Source: Streptomyces rishiriensis
GTDB taxonomy: Bacteria > Actinomycetota > Actinomycetes > Streptomycetales > Streptomycetaceae
Assembly: GCF_030815485.1 (NCBI RefSeq)
Contig: NZ_JAUSWV010000001.1
Location: forward strand, 1 to 64,000
Direction: 5' to 3'
Length of the DNA stretch: 64,000 nucleotides
Shown here: positions 1 through 7,850 of the stretch, in pieces
How the letters are laid out: each line of letters starts with the position of its first letter
Position numbering within the stretch: the first letter of the stretch is position 1
Made by a program: the position numbers and the translations under genes
The notes under the pieces: model-generated
What the model was told of the DNA's origin: nothing
What the model saw: the letters and a program-made list of their open reading frames with translations, nothing else
Database searches by the model: none

Positions 1-201
1 CCCGCGGAGCGGGATATGCCCCGGCAAGCCGGGGCATAGAGCGCGAATTGCGCAAGCGCAATTCGAATTCCCGCGTAAACGCGGGAATGAATTCCGTAAA
101 CGGAATTCTAAAGCGATCCTGTCCGCGCAAGCGGACAGGGGGATTCCCGCAAGCGGGAATCCTGGGCGTCCGCTGCGCTCCCGCCCTACCGGCTTCGCCG
201 G
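1..201. repeat. Telomere of a linear replicon: array of palindromes
   Basis: The window opens with CCCGCGGAGCGGG, the first palindrome of archetypal Streptomyces telomeres. Perfect or near-perfect hairpins follow almost without gaps: stems 15-25/28-38, 45-53/56-64, 67-76/79-88, 89-97/100-108, 118-126/131-139 and 141-150/153-162. Most have a two-base AA loop closed by C-G or T-A; the stem at 118-139 has a GCAA loop. Two more hairpins lie at 164-186 and 189-201. In Streptomyces such arrays form the folded 3-prime overhang that is patched by terminal-protein-primed synthesis. The first palindrome matches the archetype, but I do not recognise the later ones as the archetypal series. I infer that base 1 is the physical end or within a few bases of it. 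Confidence 0.9.
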
Positions 202-1091
202 GCAGCAAGGGGTGAGGGTGCATCGCCCTGCTGCCTGTGTAGTAACTGGGGTTTGGCCTACCACCCCCACCGCTTGCCCGTGGCTGGCCCCGGTCCACGC
301 GTGCCCTGACGGCCCCTCAGGACGGGGCCCACACTACCTGAGCTGATGCTGGATCAGCCACAGTACCGTCCCCGGGGCGCAGTTATTGACCCCGTACCCG
401 GATCCCCCGGACCATGGGAATGCGGCCTAGACTTTGGGGGATCCTGGCCACACCTCCGGAGATAGATCGCAGGTCTGCATCACATACTGCACTGTGTAGA
501 CTTTGGGATTCTAAACTCACCACCGGAAGCGGCTGAACCTTGTAAGCCGGCCGATTTCCATTTGTTGCGGACGGCCCATCGGGAATCCGGCCGTACACAC
601 GAACACCCCGGACGATTCATGTTCATGGACAGGACGGGTCGAAGGAAGATGTCTCGCGACTTCACTCTGCCGGGGTACAGCGTTGGCTTCGCTCGCGGCT
701 ATGCAGGGATGTCGCCGAGGTGAGCCCAGAAGCCGGGCTGGCGATGGATCGGCTCCTACGGTGCTCCTATGACTCCCGTTCCAATGACCACCACCCCGCC
801 GGTGACCGGATGGATTGTCGCCTGGGCAACCATCGCTTGCGCCGTGGGCACCGTCAGCGCGCTAATTCGCCCGCGTCAGGCGGGAAGCGCGGCGAGACCT
901 AGCCTTGATCATTCGCCGCTGAACCCACCCGCGCCCCATCGTGCGCCAACGCAACCGGCGTGCCAGCATGGAATGACGGATGTATTTCGGTAGGACCAAC
1001 AGGCATGGAGGGTGCACCCCTCCAGCTACCTAACGCACGCTTACCATGTGCCATCCATGTTCGGCGACACAAACATGCGCTTGGAGTAGTC
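202..1091. other. Subtelomeric stretch without a convincing gene
   Basis: Reading frames here are short and overlap on both strands, with no ribosome site or recognisable domain. The only structure noticed is a short direct repeat, TAGACTTTGGG, at about 427 and 497. Non-coding DNA of this size just inside the palindrome array is usual for Streptomyces ends. Confidence 0.6.
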
Positions 1092-1490
1092 GTGAGAAGT
1101 AGATTTATCATAGCGTCAGCAACGATTTCACTCGCCGCAGGTCTGGCAGTCATAGGACCTGCAACCTCCGCATCCGCATCGTCCGGAGTATGCTGGATTT
1201 CTCCCTCCCAGGGGAGTGTTGGAAGCAAATTTACCGTCTCGGGTATTGGCTTCCCAAAGAGCAAGACCGTTACTGTCGTATGGCAGTCTGATCCTGATGA
1301 CTCGTCGCACGTGCTGAGTCTGCGATCTGGAAAGACCTCGAAGTACGTCGGCCGTTTTGACGTCAAGAATAATCGAGTCCCGGGCTATAGTGGAATCGCG
1401 CCGGTCCATAGCCACAGCGTGTACGCGGCGGTTTACGGGCAAAAACCCGTGAAGTGCGGCAATTTCACGGTCCAGAGCGTTTTCCACTAG
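1092..1490 (+). CDS. Small secreted protein, IPT/TIG-like fold
   Basis: A 132-residue protein starting at GTG 1092. The start was chosen because it puts a classical signal peptide at the N-terminus: basic VRSRF, a hydrophobic core of about 18 residues, then an Ala/Ser-rich cleavage region ending near ASASS. The mature part begins CWISPSQGSVGSKFTVSG, which resembles the start of IPT/TIG or bacterial Ig-like domains (SPxxGxxGxxVTVxGxGF). Two cysteines, near the mature N-terminus and near the C-terminus (VKCGNF), could form a disulphide. It is the first gene inside the telomere and is followed by a strong hairpin. Base composition is less GC-biased than the neighbours. Ligand and role are unknown. 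Confidence 0.75.
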   Translation: MRSRFIIASATISLAAGLAVIGPATSASASSGVCWISPSQGSVGSKFTVSGIGFPKSKTVTVVWQSDPDDSSHVLSLRSGKTSKYVGRFDVKNNRVPGYSGIAPVHSHSVYAAVYGQKPVKCGNFTVQSVFH

Positions 1491-1504
1491 CCTAGATCGT
1501 TCAT

Positions 1505-1534
1505 GAGTCCCCGTCGGTTCGCTGACGGGGACTC
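1505..1534 (+). terminator. Hairpin terminator after the secreted-protein gene
   Basis: An 11-bp perfect stem (1505-1515 pairing with 1524-1534, GAGTCCCCGTC and its complement) with an 8-base loop lies 14 bases after the stop codon at 1490. There is no clear T tract, as is common in Streptomyces. Confidence 0.75.
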
Positions 1535-1733
1535 TGTGCCTATATGCGCTGAGCAACACGGCAAGGGCCCGGCTGTCGCGTCGGGTGGGCGCCGGGTTCC
1601 ACTTGGCCGGTGCGATAGTGCGGGTTGTCGGGGCGGTCGAAATAGCTGGTCAGTCAGGAGGGTTCATCGCAACAGGACTATCGAAGCCGCCCCCACGCCG
1701 GCCGGAGAACGGCCCGACATCACCCGATCAAGT

Positions 1734-2207
1734 TCAGTAGCTGGTCTGGGTATTTTCTGGTTTCTTGTTCCGTTCAGCAGCTGCCTTTTCTCTCAATGCT
1801 ACGAACTGCGATCCGGCTTCGGTCACACTCACATATTGAGAAAGGTTTTCGCCCTCAGGAGGTACGCTGCTGATTGAATGTACGCGAATGTATCCGATGT
1901 CGCGCAGATGCCGGAGCTCGCGTTCCAGCGCCGACCCCATCACGTAATTTCCGAAATTTCCGGAAGTCAATTTCTTTAGGTTTTCATACATTTGTCCGGA
2001 CATGGTGTGAAGGAATAGCCTGGACACGGCGTCACCCAGCGCATCTACCTTCCGCTCGAGCTCCCCGAACTTAATCCCGGCAGGCCCAGCCTCGAATGAC
2101 GCACCCGACTCGATTCGCTCCTTCACCGGTTTCATAAATACAATCAGTGCCATTGTGGCGAAAATTACCCACAACCCTGTCTCGATGAGTGGCACGTAAT
2201 CCTTCAT
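1734..2207 (-). CDS. Membrane-anchored protein with cytoplasmic helical/winged-helix-like tail
   Basis: A 157-residue protein. Residues about 5-25 form one hydrophobic transmembrane helix (LIETGLWVIFATMALIVFM) followed by charged KPVKER, so the rest is probably cytoplasmic. The middle, with ERKVDALGDAVSRLF, is predicted helical or coiled coil. The C-terminal half (ELRHLRDIGYIRVHSIS, then SQYVSVTEAGSQFVALRE) has the pattern of a winged helix ending in a beta wing and a V-T-E-x-G helix. The sequence is visibly more AT rich than its neighbours, suggesting recent acquisition. I do not recognise the family and propose no enzymatic function. It stands alone, convergent with the secreted-protein gene. 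Confidence 0.7.
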   Translation of the reverse strand: MKDYVPLIETGLWVIFATMALIVFMKPVKERIESGASFEAGPAGIKFGELERKVDALGDAVSRLFLHTMSGQMYENLKKLTSGNFGNYVMGSALERELRHLRDIGYIRVHSISSVPPEGENLSQYVSVTEAGSQFVALREKAAAERNKKPENTQTSY

Positions 2208-2616
2208 CCGTCACTAATTCCTCTCTATGTGATACCTTTCGATACGCCTTCCCTCACATGAATCACAACTAAACGTAATCTACCGATTTTGCCGCGCATG
2301 CCGCCAACGGTTACACAACGAAGTGGATCGGTCCTGACTTCCGTGGCCCTCGGGAGTCTGCTGACCACGCATCAGCGGGAACGTCAGCGATTGACCGGCG
2401 CGAATATTGGTGCCCTGCCGTGATGCCATCTGAGGCGTCACCGCGGGGGTGGGGTTGTCGGCGGGGATATCGACGGTCGGAAATGGTGTTGCCGCAACGT
2501 GACCGTGGTCGGCCCTGGCGGTCGGTGGTGTGGTCGGGGCCGGCTGATGCGCTCGGACTCACAGCGGTGCCGCAGCAAGGCGGCACCGCGCCGTGCGCGT
2601 ACGGGAGTTGCCGACG
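2208..2616. other. Gap holding the conserved upstream region of a replication-relaxation gene
   Basis: No gene is supported. The part from about 2445 to 2500 (GTCGGCGGGGATATCG and following bases) recurs at about 22630-22680 upstream of another replication-relaxation fragment. It is therefore probably the old 5-prime region of that gene rather than random sequence. Confidence 0.5.
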
Positions 2617-2934
2617 ATGACGAGAGCGGATGTGGATGCCGGTGCCGGGGACCGGCTGGAGTTGGCGGTGCTGGTGCAGTACCGGATGGCCACCACCGAG
2701 CAGATGCACCAGATCATCGCCCCGCAGGTGCGGATCGAGCAGACCAGACGGCGGCTGGCCAAACTCCGCGCCGAGGGCCTGGTCGACCGGATCACCCTGC
2801 CGCAGGCAGGACGCCGCCGGGTGTGGTTCGCCACCGCGTACGGGGTGCAGGTCGCTGCGGAGTGGCCGGAGCTGCGGGGCCGGCGGCCGCCGCGGCTGGT
2901 GTCGGATCCGGTCGCCGCCCGGCAGGGCGAGCGC
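2617..2934 (+). pseudogene. 5-prime fragment of a replication-relaxation family gene
   Basis: About 106 codons from ATG 2617. They match the N-terminal part of the longer copy at 18030-18887 almost residue for residue: YRMATTEQMHQIIAPQVRIE, then RRLAKLRAEGLVDRITLP and WPELRGRRPPRLVSDPV. The family (replication-relaxation, winged-helix N-terminal domain) is common on Streptomyces linear plasmids and subtelomeres. Just after VAAR the similarity stops: the longer copy continues LRVSHTLTVTETG, whereas here the frame runs into unrelated sequence. This copy is longer at the N-terminus than the 18-kb copy, keeping about 17 extra residues (TRADVDAGAGDRLELAV). It is read as a truncated gene, not a functional one. 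Confidence 0.75.
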
Positions 2935-2954
2935 TCGCGCGGCGCCGCGGGCAC

Positions 2955-3104
2955 ACCACCATCGACACCTCGGCGGACTCGCCTGGCTCTTCCCCGGCGC
3001 CCTCGCAGGCCAGCCTCTCAGCAACCACCGCCTGGAACCAGTCCGGAGGCAACTGGTCCCGATACGCGGCAGAACTCCCAGGACGAACGCACCCACGGGG
3101 CTAA
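2955..3104 (+). pseudogene. Possible remnant of a recombinase/integrase gene
   Basis: One frame of this 150-bp stretch reads HLGGLAWLFPGALAGQPLSN followed by an Arg-rich segment. That resembles the ...WLFPGRLPGQP... segment seen in large actinobacterial zinc-ribbon tyrosine recombinases. It has no start and no catalytic Arg/His/Tyr set, and is joined abruptly to the replication-relaxation fragment upstream. A piece of the other end of such a gene lies at 27545-27765. This is recognition of a short segment only. Confidence 0.3.
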
Positions 3105-3143
3105 GCACCGAAATCCAGGCTCGGCCGCTGCCCCAACAGCCCT

Positions 3144-4091
3144 ATGGTCCACTCCATGCATGCCGAACAGCTCAAGGCCTCGTCGCGGAAGTGGATGACC
3201 GCGGCACTCACGGCGTTCGCGGAGGGGCCCGAGTCATACGACTTCGCGGTTCACCACGCTGGGATCGCCGCCGAACACATCCTCAAGGCCTTCCTCGCGG
3301 GCCTCCACCCAGCGTTGATAGTCGAGGCCCGGGACTTCGATTCGCTCCTCCACGCCACCGGCCATGGCGCGCACGCCTCAGCCCCCGCGAGTCGGGCGAA
3401 GACGATCGGGCTGGTGGAAGCCCATGCCCGAGTCCACAAGATCCTCCGGAATCAGATCCCGATCAACAAGCAGGCACTGGAGCCCGTCGCGAACGCCCGT
3501 AACGGCGTTGCTCACAGCGGCGTTCATGACGTCGCGGAGGTCCAGACGGTCTTCACCACATGTCTGCGGCTGATCGACCCGTTGCTCGCAGAGCTGAAGA
3601 TCGCTCCGGACGATTACTGGGGCAGCTACGTCCCTCTGCACGACAGGCTGATCGAGGAACGCGTTCAGGCCGCCCGCATCCGGCTGGAAGGCAAGCTGGC
3701 CAAGGCACGGGCCATCTTCGAGCAGCGTTACGGGCACTTGGCGTCGAAGGAGCGGGAGATCGTGCTCGCCACGATCACACAACACTCGCCCCGCTACATG
3801 GAACACGACCTGGAGACGGCCTGCCCTGCCTGCGGCTCACAGGGTTGGCTCATGGGCGACACCCACATCGAGGAGACGAACAACCCCGTCGTGGTCTTCA
3901 CTCCCTACGTCTTCGCCTGCTCCGCATGCGACCTCGACGTCGAGAACGAGGAGTTCTGGCAGCTGGGAGACCTCGGTGACGAAGTTGAACTCTCCGACTC
4001 GCCGGAAGACTTCTACGGGAACTGGGAGCCAGATCCTAAGTTCATCCCGGACGAGCCCGAAGACCCCACGATCGATGCGAACTGGGAATGA
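3144..4091 (+). CDS. HEPN-like protein with C-terminal zinc ribbon
   Basis: A 315-residue protein; ATG 3144 or ATG 3156 could be the start. Residues about 8-160 are all-helical and contain AAEHILKAFLA and, at R119-H124, RNGVAH. This is an RX4H motif placed as in HEPN domains, whose Arg/His pair forms an RNase active site in many toxins and abortive-infection proteins. A charged helical linker (about 165-215) leads to a C-terminal zinc ribbon with C227-P-A-C230 and C259-S-A-C262, then an acidic tail rich in Asp, Glu and Pro. A PIN-like gene and a second RX4H gene follow on the same strand with gaps of about 200 and 115 bp. RNase activity is inferred from the motif; a purely structural HEPN domain is possible. 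Confidence 0.75.
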   Translation: MVHSMHAEQLKASSRKWMTAALTAFAEGPESYDFAVHHAGIAAEHILKAFLAGLHPALIVEARDFDSLLHATGHGAHASAPASRAKTIGLVEAHARVHKILRNQIPINKQALEPVANARNGVAHSGVHDVAEVQTVFTTCLRLIDPLLAELKIAPDDYWGSYVPLHDRLIEERVQAARIRLEGKLAKARAIFEQRYGHLASKEREIVLATITQHSPRYMEHDLETACPACGSQGWLMGDTHIEETNNPVVVFTPYVFACSACDLDVENEEFWQLGDLGDEVELSDSPEDFYGNWEPDPKFIPDEPEDPTIDANWE

Positions 4092-4305
4092 CGATGGAGT
4101 CCACGTACTCGGTGTCGGACGCCTTGAGGACGGCTACGTAGTCGCTCTCAATCACGTCCAGCTGCGCCAGCAGGCGCTCTTTGTACGTGGGCGGGAGGGG
4201 CTTCTTCGGCGGCATGCACCGTGACATCCCTGGCTGGCCTGCCCGAGTTCCGTCACTGGGGGAAAACCGTGCACCAGGGCCCCGTTGGGGGCCTACGCTC
4301 CCGGT

Positions 4306-5295
4306 ATGTACAGCAGCACCTATCCCCTGCCGTTGACCGGCGGCGGCTTCCGGCTCGGAGTCTTCGACACCTCGGTGCTCACCCAGGACGTCACCGCGGC
4401 GCTCAAGCGCGGCCAGCCGTCCTCGATCCTCGCCGGGATGCGGCACGGGACGCTGCGCGGGTTCATCCCGCACTACGTGTGGGCGGAAGTCCCCCGCGTG
4501 CTGGCCGACCGCAAGCGCGAAGGCGGCACCTTCGATCTCGCCCGGGCGGAGCAGCTGTGGTGGCAGCAGTACGTGCCGCTGCTGCACGTCGTAGACGTGA
4601 ACGGGCTGCCCATGACGGCGGCCGCCGACAAACTCGCCCACGAGGACCTCAGCGACGTCGGCATCCTGCAGCTCGCCGGCGTGCTCGCCCCCGTCGTCCT
4701 CCTGGCCGCCGACCGTGACTTGATCCGCCAGGGCGTCGCCGTCCCGAACTGGGAAACAGTCCGCAGCGTGCTGGGGAAAATCGGCAAGGCGGAGGCGGGC
4801 ATGCAGGGCAGCACCAGCGCGCTCCTGGGAACCGGCTACACCCTGGCCGGTGCCGTGCGGCTGGCACGCGCCCACCCGGTGGCCGCAGGAGTGGCGGTTG
4901 CCGCCGCCGGCGCCTACGCGTACCGCAACCGTTCCCGGTTCACCAGCGACACCCGCGCGGCGCTCGCCAGGTTTGGCACCGAGGCCGTGAAGGTCCTGGG
5001 TGAACCATTCGTGCAGCACGAGGTGCACGGGCGCGACTGGGCCCAGGCGCAGCGCGGCACCGCTGGAGGCGACGTGCTGTCGCAGGTCGCCCGGATGCTC
5101 GCCCGCGCGCCCGAGCCGATGACCCGCACCGACATCCTCGCCGCCCTCCCCACAGCAGTGCAGGAACCGCACCGCCGGCAGATGAACGGCCTCGGGCGGC
5201 TCCTGCACCGCTTCCCCGCCTTCCACCAGGCGGCACCCGGCCGATGGCAGCTCGGCAGGACCAACATGCAGATCACCGCCCCGCCCTGGGCGTAG
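4306..5295 (+). CDS. PIN-domain-like protein with C-terminal winged-helix-like region
   Basis: A 329-residue protein from ATG 4306. The N-terminal 145 residues have the acidic spacing of a PIN nuclease: GVFDTSVL (D21) on the first strand, E61 in VWAEVPRVL, E113/D114/D117 in HEDLSDVGI, and D136/D138 in AADRDLI. A hydrophobic stretch (HPVAAGVAVAAAGAYAY, about 183-199) could be a membrane helix. The last 100 residues (SQVARMLARAPEPMTRTDIL onward) look like a winged helix. PIN proteins are metal-dependent RNases, often toxins, but this one is larger than VapC and has no adjacent small antitoxin. It sits between two HEPN-motif genes, which suggests an RNA-targeting defence cluster. Confidence 0.75.
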   Translation: MYSSTYPLPLTGGGFRLGVFDTSVLTQDVTAALKRGQPSSILAGMRHGTLRGFIPHYVWAEVPRVLADRKREGGTFDLARAEQLWWQQYVPLLHVVDVNGLPMTAAADKLAHEDLSDVGILQLAGVLAPVVLLAADRDLIRQGVAVPNWETVRSVLGKIGKAEAGMQGSTSALLGTGYTLAGAVRLARAHPVAAGVAVAAAGAYAYRNRSRFTSDTRAALARFGTEAVKVLGEPFVQHEVHGRDWAQAQRGTAGGDVLSQVARMLARAPEPMTRTDILAALPTAVQEPHRRQMNGLGRLLHRFPAFHQAAPGRWQLGRTNMQITAPPWA

Positions 5296-5410
5296 AGCGG
5301 CGGCACGGCAGCGGTATGCCCTGCAACAAAGACGCAAGCAGCCAGTGCCTGCTTGGCACTCTTTTGCCGCTTTAGCCACACGAGTAGCGGCCACACGAAA
5401 CGATCAGCTC

Positions 5411-6196
5411 ATGACCTTCAGCGATCCCTCAGCAGGCCACTTCACAGCCACCTTTCCCCAGCTCCGCGACTGGGCCTTGATCTGGGACACGTACGACCTG
5501 GCTGTCCACGGAACCCACCGGATGCCGCGCTTCTACACCGGCGTACGGCACGAGAACTGGTGGGGCAGCGCAGTGCAGATGGACGTGCTGCTCGACTTGG
5601 CCAAGAAGCACGGCATACCGGTCGCGTGGGTCACGCCTGCCCAGACATTGAGCAGTCTGGCCGCCGCGGATACCGCACACGACGACAAGCTCGCTGTCCT
5701 GGTGGACGGCGAGGACGACATCCAAGCCCTGTGCCGCCTCAAGCTCGATGAGTGCACCGATGAATGGATCGCCGGTGAAGTCAAGGCAGGGGAGAAGGCC
5801 ATGGCGGCATGGTCCGACGGTCACCGTGAAGCCGCCGCGTGCCTTGCCGTCGCCGGGGTCGAGCAGATGCTCCACAACCTGACCCACGTCCCCCGTGGGA
5901 AAGGCGCTCACGGGAGGCTTCACAAGGCCGGCAAGAAGAAGCCGAACGACTACTTGCCCAGGCATCAGTACGTCCTGGCCCCGCTGAATGCCTTCTACAC
6001 CCCGTACGACCCGGGTAAGGGCGATGCGGTCCCGACGACCCTCTCCCGGCACGCTGTGGTGCACCACCTGCCCCTGTCCCACCTGAGCCCAGGGCACTGC
6101 ATCATCGCCGTCATGCTCCTCATCTCGATCATCCGCGAGACGCAGGAACGCTATGACGACATCCGGGACGACTTGCTCATGCAGGCCATCGACTAG
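5411..6196 (+). CDS. Uncharacterised protein with a HEPN-type RX4H motif
   Basis: A 261-residue protein from ATG 5411; translation could also begin up to 66 bases upstream. The sequence is largely helical and rich in Trp and His near the N-terminus (WALIWDTYDLAVHGTHRM). The C-terminal part contains TLSRHAVVHHL, giving R213-H218 spaced as RX4H, followed by a long hydrophobic helix (HCIIAVMLLISIIRE). This NRHAxxHG-like arrangement occurs in HEPN-type and abortive-infection proteins, so an RNase role is possible but unproven. It is third in a same-strand series with the HEPN/zinc-ribbon and PIN genes and is followed by a very strong hairpin. I do not recognise a named family. Confidence 0.65.
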   Translation: MTFSDPSAGHFTATFPQLRDWALIWDTYDLAVHGTHRMPRFYTGVRHENWWGSAVQMDVLLDLAKKHGIPVAWVTPAQTLSSLAAADTAHDDKLAVLVDGEDDIQALCRLKLDECTDEWIAGEVKAGEKAMAAWSDGHREAAACLAVAGVEQMLHNLTHVPRGKGAHGRLHKAGKKKPNDYLPRHQYVLAPLNAFYTPYDPGKGDAVPTTLSRHAVVHHLPLSHLSPGHCIIAVMLLISIIRETQERYDDIRDDLLMQAID

Positions 6197-6253
6197 GGCC
6201 GACGTGCAGAGGCGGCGGACTGCCAGGGATCAGGGGTAGCTACGTGCGAAACT

Positions 6254-6288
6254 CCCTGATCCCGGCATTTGCGATGCCGGGATCAGGG
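6254..6288. terminator. Bidirectional hairpin terminator
   Basis: A perfect 15-bp stem (6254-6268 with 6274-6288, beginning CCCTGATCCCGGCAT) and a 5-base loop lie exactly between the + strand gene ending at 6196 and the - strand gene ending at 6304, so the hairpin can serve both. Confidence 0.85.
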
Positions 6289-6303
6289 CATTGCCACGGG
6301 TGG

Positions 6304-6567
6304 TTATCCGAGCCAGGTGATGGTGAGGACGGACAGGCGGCGCAGAGGCCGGTTCACCCAGTAGGTGAGGGAGAGCTGGCCGACGGAGGCGTGGCGGACG
6401 TCCTCGCCCTCAGGGTCGTCGGCGTTCCAATGTGGGAAGCCCCACGGGTCACCGGCGGCGGCGTCCAGGACGTCCCACACCATGTCTTCGACGTGTTCGG
6501 GCAGGGTGGCGAGGACCTTCGCGGCCGGGGCAGAGAAGCGGACCGCGTACGGCTGCTGTGCGGTCAC
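6304..6567 (-). CDS. RelE/ParE-like toxin candidate
   Basis: An 87-residue protein from GTG 6567, overlapping the upstream stop codon as GTGA. It reads as the short alpha/beta RelE fold: YAVRFSAPAAKVLATLPEHV, a helix ending DVLDAAAGDPWG, then strands with SLTYWVNRPLRRLSVLTITW. RelE-type proteins cleave mRNA in the ribosome or poison gyrase. The size, the basic C-terminal strands and the immediately preceding small gene agree with a type II toxin-antitoxin pair. The start at 6567 was chosen because of the 4-base overlap; a longer upstream frame would be low-complexity Arg/Gly. Confidence 0.75.
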   Translation of the reverse strand: MTAQQPYAVRFSAPAAKVLATLPEHVEDMVWDVLDAAAGDPWGFPHWNADDPEGEDVRHASVGQLSLTYWVNRPLRRLSVLTITWLG

Positions 6568-6869
6568 CGGCGCCTGCCGCGGAGCTCCGCCATGTCGATG
6601 AACTCGCTGTCGTCGTAGCCGGAAGCGACGAACGCGTCGACGGCCGGGGCGGAGACGAGGCGGCCCTGCCAGTCCTGGAGCACCGCGTACAGCCCGGCGA
6701 GGGAGAACGTGCGCCGTGATTCCTCGAGCGCAGCCGCCCACTCTCGCTCGAAGGCCGGCACCCAGGTGTCGGCGCGCCGGTCGGCGCGCAGCTGGGCAAG
6801 GAGTTCGGCCGGCGCCCCGGGCGCGGGAGCGTACGGCGTGACGGGTGCGTGGTCGGGCTGCGTGCTCAT
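6564..6869 (-). CDS. Antitoxin candidate paired with the RelE-like toxin
   Basis: A 101-residue protein from ATG 6869, preceded by a good GGGAGGA ribosome site. The N-terminus is Pro/Ala rich (TPYAPAPGAPAELLAQ) and probably disordered. The rest is acidic and helical (FEREWAAALEESRRTF), ending DSEFIDMAELRGRRR. The gene overlaps the toxin gene by GTGA, antitoxin first, the common order in type II modules. No HTH or ribbon-helix-helix is obvious, so the pairing rests on size, overlap and the toxin-like partner. Confidence 0.65.
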   Translation of the reverse strand: MSTQPDHAPVTPYAPAPGAPAELLAQLRADRRADTWVPAFEREWAAALEESRRTFSLAGLYAVLQDWQGRLVSAPAVDAFVASGYDDSEFIDMAELRGRRR

Positions 6870-6927
6870 CTGGTCCTCCCGGCAGGGTGTATGGCCACCG
6901 TACTCGCGACGCCAGTCTGTGGTTGTC

Positions 6928-7833
6928 CTACTGCGGAGGTTGCGGGGTGGAAGTGCTCTGTTCTGCTGGCTGGTCAAGCTGCTGCTGCCGTCGCCGTTGC
7001 TCGTTTCGAAGGGATTCGACGCGTTGTGCGAACCGGGCGAGCAGCTCTTCATGCTGATGCGGACTGAAGTCGCTGTACTCGCCGACTCCTAGCAGTGCCG
7101 CGTTCAATTCCTCTTCGATAGCGTCCGCGCTCTGCTGGAGGAAGTAGCTTCGTTCGCGGAATTTGTAGTAGCCGCTGAAGCCGGATGCGCAGGTGACGAC
7201 AAAGCTGATGCCGATGATGACCTTTTTTTGCCAGTTCAGGCCAGGGTCGAGGGCCGCAACGGCGGCGATGCTGGCGGATCCAATAGTGATCAGAGCGTGC
7301 AAGCCGTTGTGTCGTCGGCGATACCTGCGGCTCAACGCTGCGTACTCATCGATCACTTCGTGGATGTTTTCGCGGTACAGAGCCCGCTGGCCAGTGACCG
7401 AGGAGTGCGTCCGAGCACTGAGGAAGTGGAGCTGATCCAGCAGAGTAGCCAGTTCCTGTTCCAGGTCTTCGCGTTTGACGATCAGCTCAATGTTATTCAC
7501 CGACGGAACAGTTACGTCGCTTAGGGCGAGCCAAATCAGCACCGCAATGCTGGACAGAAGGAGAGGTAACCATATTGCGGTCGCGGTACCGGCAACCGAT
7601 CCGAGCCCTCGACGGTTCAGCTCAACGGAGGTAGCGATACCGGAAAGCAGTGATAGGGGCCCGATCGTTCCTGCGGTGACACCAAGGATAGATCGAATCT
7701 TGAGAATGCGGAGCAGTCGCCTCTTTTCCTGAATGTTGCGGCGAATTCCATGAATGAACTCTCGCGCTCTCAGATTCTCGCCGTTTACCGATAAGGTGAC
7801 CTGGGTGGAGTTGCCGTCCGCACTGTCGGCCAT
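6928..7833 (-). CDS. SLATT/DUF4231-like membrane protein
   Basis: A 301-residue protein with four hydrophobic segments in two pairs (about residues 48-71, 82-105, 177-196 and 205-225). A basic helical region (EKRRLLRILKIR) precedes the first pair. After the last segment comes YYKFRERSYFLQQSADAIEE, the R-x-x-x-A-x-x-x-E helix typical of SLATT/DUF4231 proteins. SLATT proteins are predicted pore-forming effectors in prokaryotic conflict systems, usually next to nucleotide-signal synthases, but no such synthase is visible here. The C-terminus is a Gln/Arg-rich helix and a disordered tail. It may share a transcript with the toxin-antitoxin pair downstream (59-bp gap). Membrane topology is clear; effector function is inference. 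Confidence 0.7.
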   Translation of the reverse strand: MADSADGNSTQVTLSVNGENLRAREFIHGIRRNIQEKRRLLRILKIRSILGVTAGTIGPLSLLSGIATSVELNRRGLGSVAGTATAIWLPLLLSSIAVLIWLALSDVTVPSVNNIELIVKREDLEQELATLLDQLHFLSARTHSSVTGQRALYRENIHEVIDEYAALSRRYRRRHNGLHALITIGSASIAAVAALDPGLNWQKKVIIGISFVVTCASGFSGYYKFRERSYFLQQSADAIEEELNAALLGVGEYSDFSPHQHEELLARFAQRVESLRNEQRRRQQQLDQPAEQSTSTPQPPQ

Positions 7834-7850
7834 ATTGCCCCCTCACGCTC

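Noticed and set aside
1..201. CRISPR or terminator cluster interpretation of the terminal palindromes
   Set aside because: Different stems, no repeated unit, and the first palindrome matches Streptomyces telomeres.
383..665. Two overlapping - strand frames in the subtelomere
   Set aside because: No ribosome site, no domain, mixed composition; expected by chance in GC-rich DNA.
899..1559. Long - strand frames opposite the secreted-protein gene
   Set aside because: They are antisense to a gene with a clear signal peptide and a terminator hairpin, and lack any recognisable motif.
4042..5394. A 450-codon - strand frame
   Set aside because: It is opposite the PIN-like gene and made of Arg/Gly/Ala-rich shadow sequence with no conserved motif.
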